Notes under the pieces: model-generated
The model's input: only the letters and a program-made list of their open reading frames with translations
The model's database searches: none
Told to the model about the DNA's origin: nothing
NCBI GenBank assembly: GCA_002347815.1
Contig: DDXV01000078.1
Span: 1 to 13,470 of the forward strand
Reading direction: 5' to 3'
DNA: 13,470 nucleotides
Origin: Syntrophaceae bacterium UBA2251
Lineage (GTDB): Bacteria; Desulfobacterota; Syntrophia; Syntrophales; UBA2251
Shown: positions 7,821 through 13,470 of the stretch, one piece after another
How positions within the stretch are numbered: position 1 is the first letter of the stretch
How the letters are laid out: every line of letters begins with the position of its first letter
Position numbers and translations under genes: made by a program

Positions 7821-7992
7821 AGTCAAAAGAAGTGCGGCGTCCTGCATCAACCTGGTGGTTGATCCGGTCGATGCATCTTTCCTGAATGAGAGCGGTTGGG
7901 ATTACTTACGGTCGGACTTCTTTCAATTCACAATACACACATTTTCTTTTGAAAGCAGGCAGGGCATCCGACAATTTGCGGCCCGGATTATC

Positions 7993-8019
7993 TTGACACG
8001 AATGATTGTTTCTTATACT
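7993..8019 (+). promoter_or_regulatory. Near-consensus sigma70 promoter upstream of the ligase cluster
   Basis: A perfect TTGACA (7993-7998) and a TATACT (8014-8019, 5 of 6) are separated by 15 bases, shorter than the usual 17 but with unusually good boxes. Transcription would start near 8026, about 260 bases before the TTG start of the first ligase. No other gene lies between, so it probably drives the ligase cluster through a long leader. Confidence 0.5.
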
Positions 8020-8063
8020 GGTTCCACCATGAGTCAGACGGCCTTACCGCCCAGAGGGAATGA

Positions 8064-8085
8064 ATAGGGGAAGCGTCGTCCCTAT
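8064..8085 (+). other. Hairpin in the presumed leader of the ligase transcript
   Basis: ATAGGG (8064-8069) and CCCTAT (8080-8085) form a perfect 6-base stem around a 10-base loop. It lies about 40 bases after the predicted transcription start and overlaps the stop of a 12-codon frame (8029-8067). It has no T-run, so it is not a typical terminator. A regulatory role is only a possibility. Confidence 0.3.
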
Positions 8086-8273
8086 CCATCCGGGGGTCGC
8101 CTCTTGATCGCCGGTTTTCCCAGGCACGAGTACCAGCGGGGGATTCCAAGGAAGCCAAGCAGCGCAGAATAGGGGCAAGCGGGTTCCCGATCGTTCCTTT
8201 ATCGTCAACCGATTTCAATCACCAAGACGACAAACGTTCATCCTTGAAGACCGGTCACCGATAACCCGTAACT

Positions 8274-8280
8274 GAGGAGG
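8274..8280 (+). promoter_or_regulatory. Ribosome binding site fixing the TTG start of the first ligase
   Basis: GAGGAGG ends six bases before TTG at 8287-8289. There is no competing in-frame ATG before residue 42, and the family's N-terminus would be cut by a later start, so the TTG is chosen. Confidence 0.7.
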
Positions 8281-8286
8281 TGCGAT

Positions 8287-9966
8287 TTGGCTGACTATCC
8301 CTGGTTCAGGAACTACGATGCGGGGGTGCCGCACACCCTTGCGCCCTATCCGGACAAGACCCTGTTGGACGTCGTGGCCGAAACCGCCAGACAGCGGCCC
8401 GGTCACACGATGATGTGGTTCAAGGGGAATGTCATCACGTATGCCCGGTTTCAGACGTACGTCGAGGATGTGGCGCGGGCGCTCGCCGGTCTCGGCGTCA
8501 AAAAGGGCGATCGCGTGGCACTGCTCATGCCCAACATCCCCCAGATGATCATCTGCCAGGTTGCCGTGTGGAAGGCGGGCGGCGTCGCCGTGCCGGTCAA
8601 TCCCCTGTTCAGCGAATCCGAGCTTGTGCACACCCTGAAGGATTGCGGTGCGGAGATGGCCGTTGTCATGACCCCGTTTTACGGCCAGATCAAGAACATC
8701 CAGTCCAAAACCCGCGTCAAGACGGTGATTGCAACGGGGGTGAAGGAATACCTGACGCCGTTCAAACGCCTGATGTTCGGACTGCTGATGGAAAAGAAGC
8801 AGGGCCATTACGTGGAACTTCAGGCGGGCGACCTGTGGCTTCAGGACATCATCCGGCAGTACGCCGGCTCGCCGGTGCCCAACGTCAAGCTCGGATTTGA
8901 TGAGACCGGTCTGATCCTGTTCAGCGGGGGCACCACAGGCATCCCCAAAGGGGTCATGCTCTCCCACGGCTGCATCCTGATGAACGGGATGCAGACACGC
9001 GCCTGGTTTGGAAAGCTGCTCGTGGACTGGGAGGATGTGACCATTCTGCTGATGCCGCTCTTCCACATCTACGGGAATATCATCCTGTTCTCGACCCTGC
9101 TGAATGCCCGGGTGCCCATTGTGCTGGTTCCCAATCCCCGCGACGTTCCCGACCTGCTCGCGACGATCAGGACCACCCGGCCCAAGTTTTTTCCGGGCAT
9201 TGCCACCTTGTTTATCGGCCTCATGAATCACCCGGAGGTGAAATCGGGCAAGATCGATTTCAGGTCCATGAAAATGTGCGTTGCCGCGGCCGCCCCCCTG
9301 CTGCCGGAGACCAAGAAGAGTTGGGAGGCGCTGACCGGCGGGAAACTCGTCGAGGCGTACGGCCTCACGGAGTCGGGCATCATCGCCATGGGCCCCATCC
9401 TGGGGAAATGGAAGGAAGGGGCGGTTGGACTGCCCACCCCCGACGTCGAAGTCAGGATCGTCGATATCGAAACGGGGGGAAAGGAAATGGCCATTGGCGA
9501 GACGGGCGAGATTATCGCCCGGGCGCCGCACTTGATGCAGGGATACTGGAACAACCCCGGGGCCACCGCGGAGATGCTTCGCGATGGTTGGCTGTACACC
9601 GGAGACGTCGGACATCTCGACTCCGACGGCTACCTGTTTATCACCTCGCGCAAGAAAGAATTGATCAAGCCCGGCGGTCACCAGGTTTTCCCGGTGGAAG
9701 TGGAGGAGGTCATCACCAAGCATCCGGCGGTTCTGGAAGTGGGCGTGGCCGGCGTCAAGGATGCCGCGCGGGGAGAGGCGGTCAAGGCCTGGGTCGTGCT
9801 GCGACCCGATCAGCCGTGCACGGCTGAGGAACTCCAGGCCTTTTGCAAGGAGCGATTGACGGCCTACAAGGTGCCGAAGCACATCGAGTTCCGCGATTCC
9901 CTGCCCAAGTCTCTTATCGGGAAGGTGCTGAGACGCGTCCTTCAGGAAGAGGAGCTGAAGAAATAA
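8287..9966 (+). CDS. Long-chain-type acyl-CoA synthetase (AMP-forming)
   Basis: The enzyme activates a carboxylic acid with ATP to an acyl-adenylate and then to the CoA thioester. It has 559 residues, the usual FadD-like length. The ANL-superfamily motifs occur in order: P-loop FSGGTTGIPKGV (212-223), MPLFHIYG (256-263), the adenine-binding EAYGLTES (356-363), YTGD with the ribose-binding aspartate (437-440), the hinge region SRKKELIKPGGHQVFPVEVEE (454-474), and the catalytic lysine K546 in PKSLIGKVLRR. All key residues are present. There is no signal peptide or membrane segment. It heads the plus-strand cluster and is followed after 128 bases by a second, clearly different ligase. Substrate class (fatty, aromatic or alicyclic acid) cannot be read from the sequence; the FadD-like architecture favours a medium- or long-chain acid. 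Confidence 0.93.
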   Translation: MADYPWFRNYDAGVPHTLAPYPDKTLLDVVAETARQRPGHTMMWFKGNVITYARFQTYVEDVARALAGLGVKKGDRVALLMPNIPQMIICQVAVWKAGGVAVPVNPLFSESELVHTLKDCGAEMAVVMTPFYGQIKNIQSKTRVKTVIATGVKEYLTPFKRLMFGLLMEKKQGHYVELQAGDLWLQDIIRQYAGSPVPNVKLGFDETGLILFSGGTTGIPKGVMLSHGCILMNGMQTRAWFGKLLVDWEDVTILLMPLFHIYGNIILFSTLLNARVPIVLVPNPRDVPDLLATIRTTRPKFFPGIATLFIGLMNHPEVKSGKIDFRSMKMCVAAAAPLLPETKKSWEALTGGKLVEAYGLTESGIIAMGPILGKWKEGAVGLPTPDVEVRIVDIETGGKEMAIGETGEIIARAPHLMQGYWNNPGATAEMLRDGWLYTGDVGHLDSDGYLFITSRKKELIKPGGHQVFPVEVEEVITKHPAVLEVGVAGVKDAARGEAVKAWVVLRPDQPCTAEELQAFCKERLTAYKVPKHIEFRDSLPKSLIGKVLRRVLQEEELKK

Positions 9967-10024
9967 CAAGTGTTCATACATGAAGTGGATTGAAGGGGCA
10001 ATTATCAAAAGACTCTGAATTTGA

Positions 10025-10042
10025 TGAAGTGCGATGACTTCA
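10025..10042. repeat. Inverted repeat between the two ligase genes
   Basis: TGAAGT and ACTTCA flank a six-base centre, giving a perfect 6+6 inverted repeat in the 128-base gap between the ligases, about 50 bases before the second ligase's start. Size and spacing would suit a dimeric repressor site, but there is no nearby -35/-10 pair to support it. A weak mRNA hairpin is equally possible. Confidence 0.25.
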
Positions 10043-10094
10043 GGCGGCGTGATGTTCAGGAATTCATGGCAACTCAAAAGGAGGATGAATTGAA

Positions 10095-11654
10095 ATGACG
10101 CATGCAACCGTGACCACTCAGTTTCTCATGGCCAGCACACTCCGGAAATTCAGCAGCAAATTGTTCGCCAAAATCGAGGACGTCGAATGCACCTACCAGG
10201 ACGTTCACCTGAACTCCAACCGCATCGCAAACGGCATCCAGGCGCGCGGGTTTGGTCCCGGAGACCGCATTGCCGTCGCGATACCCAACAGTCTGGAGAT
10301 TATCTATACCACGTTCGGTGTTTTCAAGTCTGGGGCAACCGTCGTGGGGATCAACATGCTCGTGGGCGATAAGGATCTGCAATTCATCCTGAACGACGCA
10401 AACGTCAAGATGATTTTTGCGGACACATCTGTTGAGGAAAGAGTCCTCCGAATGAAGGATGAACTCCCAAACCTGAAAACCATTGTCACTGTTGGCGGTA
10501 AAACACGGGACAACATCATCGCCTGGGAGGAATTGGTCAACGGCTACACTGACGAGAATCCCCCACAGACCGCCAGCCCGGATGATGATGCCGTGATCGT
10601 GTATACGGGCGGCACAACCGGGAACCCCAAGGGGGTCATCCACTCCCAGGCAAGCTTCTACTACCTGCTGTTGGCCCAATCTCTCGGATTCAACCTCCTC
10701 CCTTCCGACAAGATCATGTTGATGACGCCCCTTGCCCATGCAGCCGGAGCCATCATGTACCTCGGCTGTGTAAACGGGGTGAGCTTCATCATTGAAAAGC
10801 GCCCCGATCTTTTCCGCCTGCTTGACCTGATCCAAAAGGAAAAGGTCACCGTGATGTTTCTGGTGCCGACGATCATCTACATCCTGCTCGATGTCCTGAA
10901 GGCGGGCAATTACGACATGAGCTCCCTGAGAATGATTATCTATGGCGCAGCGCCCATTGCCGAAGGACGCCTCGTGGAAGCGATGGAGACGTTCGGGCCG
11001 ATCCTCCTTCAGCTCTATGGCCTGACGGAATGCCCCCAGGCCGTTACGGTGCTCAGCATTGACGATCATGTCAGGGCATTGAAGAATCCGAAGATTCTGT
11101 CGAGCTGCGGCAAGCCCTGCCAGATGGTGGATGTAAGGATCACGGATGATAACGGGAAGGTCCTGCCTCCAGGGGAAGTCGGCGAGATCCTCGTTCATGC
11201 GCCGTTTATCATGAAAGGATACCTCAATCACCCGGAAATGACCGCCGAAGTCATGCGCGGCAGCTGGCTGCGCTCGGGCGATATGGGCAAGATGGACGAG
11301 GATGGCTACGTCTACATCGTCGACCGGAAGAAGGACATGATCATCACCGGCGGCTTCAATGTTTATTGTTCTTCAGTCGAAAACGTCATTTCCAAGCACC
11401 CCAAGGTCAAACAGGTGGCCGTCATCGGCATTCCGGACGAAAAGTGGGGTGAAAGCGTGACGGCCGTCGTCATTTCGGATGGAGAGCTGAGCGAGGAGGA
11501 GATCCTGAGCTTCTGCAAGGGCAAGCTGAACAAATACGAGCAGCCCAAAAAGGTCATCTTCACGGATCAGATCCCCGCGACCTCGATCGGAAAGATAGAC
11601 AAGAAAGCGCTGAGAGCCCCATACTGGGAAGGGAAAGGCAGGAGCGTCAATTGA
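10095..11654 (+). CDS. Second AMP-forming acyl-CoA ligase (FadD13/benzoate- or feruloyl-ligase-like)
   Basis: This 519-residue ANL ligase is shorter than its upstream neighbour and of a different subgroup. Motifs: YTGGTTGNPKGV (170-181), TPLAHAAGA (211-219), QLYGLTE (306-312), the ribose-binding aspartate in RSGD (D396), the hinge region DRKKDMIITGGFNVY (410-424) and the catalytic lysine K500 in TSIGK. The stretch after the hinge reads CSSVEN where relatives usually have PxEVE; the conserved glutamate (E429) remains, so the enzyme is probably active. The ATG at 10095 follows AAGGAGG by ten bases; the nearer ATG at 10085 meets a stop two codons later. The SDR gene follows after 37 bases, indicating an operon. 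Two dissimilar ligases in one cluster suggest two substrates, or a substrate and a later intermediate. Confidence 0.92.
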   Translation: MTHATVTTQFLMASTLRKFSSKLFAKIEDVECTYQDVHLNSNRIANGIQARGFGPGDRIAVAIPNSLEIIYTTFGVFKSGATVVGINMLVGDKDLQFILNDANVKMIFADTSVEERVLRMKDELPNLKTIVTVGGKTRDNIIAWEELVNGYTDENPPQTASPDDDAVIVYTGGTTGNPKGVIHSQASFYYLLLAQSLGFNLLPSDKIMLMTPLAHAAGAIMYLGCVNGVSFIIEKRPDLFRLLDLIQKEKVTVMFLVPTIIYILLDVLKAGNYDMSSLRMIIYGAAPIAEGRLVEAMETFGPILLQLYGLTECPQAVTVLSIDDHVRALKNPKILSSCGKPCQMVDVRITDDNGKVLPPGEVGEILVHAPFIMKGYLNHPEMTAEVMRGSWLRSGDMGKMDEDGYVYIVDRKKDMIITGGFNVYCSSVENVISKHPKVKQVAVIGIPDEKWGESVTAVVISDGELSEEEILSFCKGKLNKYEQPKKVIFTDQIPATSIGKIDKKALRAPYWEGKGRSVN

Positions 11655-11691
11655 GCATCCAGTATCGGAGAAAAGAAGAGGGGATCTGTCC

Positions 11692-12636
11692 ATGGGCGTT
11701 TTTGATGGGAAGGTTGCTGTCATTACCGGCTCCGGGAGGGGATTGGGGAGAGCCGAAGCGCTTCTCTTTGCTTCGGAAGGGGCTCAAGTGGTCGTCAATG
11801 ATCTCGGCGGCGGCACTGACGGTAGCGGCGGCAACAAGTCGCCGGCCGACGAAGTTGTTGCCGAAATCACGAAGGCGGGAGGCAAGGCCGTGGCCAATTA
11901 TGATTCGGTGGCCACCTGGGATGGTGCTGACAAGATCATAAGGACGGCCCTGGATTCCTTCGGCAGGATCGATATTCTGATCAACAATGCCGGGATACTG
12001 CGTGACCGCATGGTGTTCAACATGACGGAGGACGAATGGGACATCGTTCAGAAAGTGCATCTTTACGGTCATTTTTACTGCACCCGGCATGCCTGCGAGT
12101 ATTTTCGCAAACAGAGGAGCGGCCGAATCATCAATACGTCTTCTCAATCCGGCTTGGGAAACCTTGGGCAGGCCAACTATAGTGCCGCCAAGGAAGGGAT
12201 CGTGGGGCTCACCCGCACGGTAGCCATGGACATGGCCAAGTATGGGGTCACGGTCAACTGCATCCGCCCTCTCGCTTCCACGAGGCTCCTCTTCTCACCG
12301 GGATTGATTGAGGGCTTCAAGAGAAAGGCCGAAGTAGCGGCTGACGGAAGCCTCGGGCTGAATTTTGGCGTGCAGTTGAACGAAATGTCCAACGATCAAA
12401 TATCGGCGGCCCTGGACACGATCCGTCCCGATTACGTGGCGCCGCTCGTTGCCTATTTGGCAACCGATGCGGCCGGGAACATCAATGGACGGACATTCTA
12501 TATCAGCGGAGGCGAAATCGGGCTGTATTCAGAGCCCGAAATCGTTTCAAGCATCTTTAAGGACGGCGCCTGGACGGTTGGGGAACTGACTCATCTGATT
12601 CCGAGGAGCCTTGCCAAGGGCCTTACCCATTCCTAG
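11692..12636 (+). CDS. SDR, MFE-2/Hsd4A-type (3R)-hydroxyacyl-CoA dehydrogenase
   Basis: This is a 314-residue short-chain dehydrogenase. It has the cofactor motif TGSGRGLG (12-19), an Asp at the end of the second strand (VVVNDLGG, D37) pointing to NAD rather than NADP, NNAG (98-101), and the catalytic S151, Y163 and K167 in TSSQSG...ANYSAAK. It resembles, from memory, the dehydrogenase domain of peroxisomal multifunctional enzyme 2 (HSD17B4) and mycobacterial Hsd4A more than FabG. Shared features are the Asn-Asp-Leu-Gly insert, GKAVANYDSV (64-73), NNAGILRDR (98-106), VHLYGHF with His where many SDRs have Asn (H123), and a C-terminal extension of about 60 residues beyond the usual 250. Known members oxidise 3-hydroxyacyl-CoAs in beta-oxidation of bulky or branched side chains. 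The ATG has GAGGGG eight bases upstream. No hydratase domain is fused. Confidence 0.88.
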   Translation: MGVFDGKVAVITGSGRGLGRAEALLFASEGAQVVVNDLGGGTDGSGGNKSPADEVVAEITKAGGKAVANYDSVATWDGADKIIRTALDSFGRIDILINNAGILRDRMVFNMTEDEWDIVQKVHLYGHFYCTRHACEYFRKQRSGRIINTSSQSGLGNLGQANYSAAKEGIVGLTRTVAMDMAKYGVTVNCIRPLASTRLLFSPGLIEGFKRKAEVAADGSLGLNFGVQLNEMSNDQISAALDTIRPDYVAPLVAYLATDAAGNINGRTFYISGGEIGLYSEPEIVSSIFKDGAWTVGELTHLIPRSLAKGLTHS

Positions 12637-12754
12637 GCGCCTGAGCCGGATAAGCCGTAAGGTTATCGTTGTCAAGAGGATGAGGAATAAGCGCCGACAA
12701 TAAACTTTCCCGCCACAAGATGCGGGACGACATTCGCTTTCAGGGAGGGGGAAG

Positions 12755-13342
12755 ATGAAGGTTGTGGCTTTAAACGCCAGTGCGCGCAAAGACGGCAATA
12801 CGGCAATCCTGCTTAACACCGTTCTGGACGTATTGCGGGCCGAGGGGATGGAAACGGACCTGATTCAGCTTGCGGGAAAAACGCTCGCCGGCTGCCGCGC
12901 CTGTTTCAAATGTTTTGAAACACAGGACAGGCACTGCGTGCAGAAAAAAGACATGCTCAATGATATTCTGGATCGAATGTTTCTTGCCGACGGCATTCTC
13001 CTGGGATCGCCCACGTACTTCTCGGACGTGAGCGCCAATATGCGGGCATTCATTGAACGCTGCGGGATGGTCGCGACGGCCAATAACTATATGCTCAAAC
13101 ACAAGGCCGGAGCCGCCGTCGTTGCCGTGCGACGCGCCGGGTCCATTCCTGCCTTCTCCAGTATGAACCTGTTTTTACACTATATGCAGATGGTTATGCC
13201 GGGGTCGTCATATTGGAGTTTAGGCGTGGGCATGAACATCGGCGAGGTCTTGGAAGATCAGGAAGGATTGCGAACCATGAAAACACTCGGTCAAAATATG
13301 GCCTGGCTGATGAAGAAAATTGCTCCGCCCCAACCCCGATAA
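12755..13342 (+). CDS. Iron-sulfur flavoprotein (Isf/NADPH-dependent FMN reductase family)
   Basis: This is a 195-residue flavodoxin-fold protein, close to the size of the archaeal Isf proteins. The N-terminus has the FMN-phosphate loop of the family, LNASARKDGNT (6-16). The compact cysteine motif C47-x2-C50-x2-C53-x7-C61 matches the 4Fe-4S ligand pattern of Isf (CX2CX2CX4-7C). GSPTYFSDVSANMRAFIERCG (84-104) is the typical flavin-side block. Known members transfer electrons between ferredoxin and small acceptors or reduce oxygen species or quinone-like compounds. Here the partner is unknown; it could serve redox steps of the acyl-CoA cluster or be a protective enzyme. The ATG follows a G-rich GGGAGGGGG site. 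The gene lies 118 bases after the SDR, so co-transcription is likely but not certain. Confidence 0.9.
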   Translation: MKVVALNASARKDGNTAILLNTVLDVLRAEGMETDLIQLAGKTLAGCRACFKCFETQDRHCVQKKDMLNDILDRMFLADGILLGSPTYFSDVSANMRAFIERCGMVATANNYMLKHKAGAAVVAVRRAGSIPAFSSMNLFLHYMQMVMPGSSYWSLGVGMNIGEVLEDQEGLRTMKTLGQNMAWLMKKIAPPQPR

Positions 13343-13470
13343 GCCGTCTCTCGGCGAGAAAAAGAAGAATATCGTGATGGAGCGATTGGAAATTAAGGCC
13401 AGTCCCCTCTTTGGCTTATCATACCCACCGAAATCCTTTAAATAATATCCCTGTCACTAACAAATGATCT
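13343..13470. other. Right-hand end, no gene seen
   Basis: After the flavoprotein stop there is a short GCCG/CGGC hairpin (about 13344-13356) without a T-run, then A+T-rich DNA to the edge. No ribosome site or coding start was recognised, and the hairpin is too weak to be called a terminator. Confidence 0.4.

Larger units (their letters stand above)
7795..8286 (+). other. Long non-coding stretch before the acyl-CoA ligase cluster
   Basis: These 492 bases hold no convincing gene. Visible items are three imperfect heptamer repeats (7800-7820), a 7-base inverted repeat, CTTTCAA/TTGAAAG (7920-7926 and 7949-7955), a near-consensus promoter (7993-8019), a hairpin (8064-8085), and an imperfect direct repeat of GAATAGGGG followed by AAGCG (8062-8075 and 8167-8181). 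At the right end is the ribosome site of the ligase. The open frame 7816-8067 has no ribosome site and no recognisable protein sequence. Confidence 0.5.

Noticed and set aside
6256..7862. Two long open frames (minus 6256-7758; plus 6273-7862) overlapping der
   Set aside because: Both are low-complexity Arg/Gly/Pro/Asp-rich shadows of der. The plus one only contains meaningful sequence at its end, where it runs into the livF remnant.
7816..8067. 83-codon frame in the leader region
   Set aside because: No ribosome site, A+T-rich, biased toward no known family, and it spans the promoter at 7993-8019.
8215..10107. 630-codon open frame on the minus strand opposite the first ligase
   Set aside because: The plus strand carries all ligase motifs; the antisense product is His/Arg/Gly-rich and unrecognisable.
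10074..11231. 385-codon minus-strand frame opposite the second ligase
   Set aside because: Antisense shadow; no ribosome site or recognisable motif.
12709..12728. Hairpin CCCGC/GCGGG between SDR and flavoprotein
   Set aside because: Only five base pairs and no T-run; not enough to call a terminator or split the operon.

Overview
The window looks like chromosomal DNA of a GC-rich anaerobic bacterium, most likely a deltaproteobacterium of the Desulfobacterota/Syntrophales type. That is inference. It rests on a UPF0182 membrane protein, a DUF6125-like protein, an Isf-type iron-sulfur flavoprotein and acyl-CoA ligase/dehydrogenase genes occurring together, on high third-position G+C, and on strong AGGAGG ribosome sites with several TTG/GTG starts. 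No rRNA, tRNA, CRISPR array, transposase or integrase is visible.

Layout. (1) 1-1654, minus strand: two DNA methyltransferase genes overlapping by ATGA. The second runs off the left edge. G+C is visibly lower here than in the rest, which fits an acquired restriction-modification or defence locus, but no restriction enzyme lies inside the window. (2) 1799-2317, plus strand: a small cysteine-rich protein resembling DUF6125. It converges with (3) 6001-2342, minus strand: a two-gene operon of a 915-residue UPF0182 membrane protein and an alpha/beta hydrolase, with a good sigma70-like promoter just upstream. (4) 6304-7623, plus strand: the ribosome-assembly GTPase Der, divergent from UPF0182. (5) 7638-7794: a broken 3' remnant of a LivF-type ABC transporter ATPase directly behind der, followed by about 490 bases without a convincing gene that contain a near-consensus promoter. 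(6) 8287-13342, plus strand: acyl-CoA ligase, second acyl-CoA ligase, MFE-2-like hydroxyacyl-CoA dehydrogenase and iron-sulfur flavoprotein.

How the genes may work together. The last four genes read as a catabolic cluster. Two different AMP-forming ligases would activate carboxylic acids to CoA thioesters, and an SDR very like the dehydrogenase domain of peroxisomal multifunctional enzyme 2 would oxidise a (3R)-hydroxyacyl-CoA. A small Fe-S/FMN protein could handle electrons. The livF remnant just upstream suggests that the cluster once sat beside a Liv-type uptake system, since such transporters often accompany ligase clusters, and that a deletion joined its end to der. No clearly new system is visible. 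The least ordinary items are the livF scar, the standalone MFE-2-like dehydrogenase with two dissimilar ligases, the methyltransferase pair, and the long leader with a strong promoter before the ligases.
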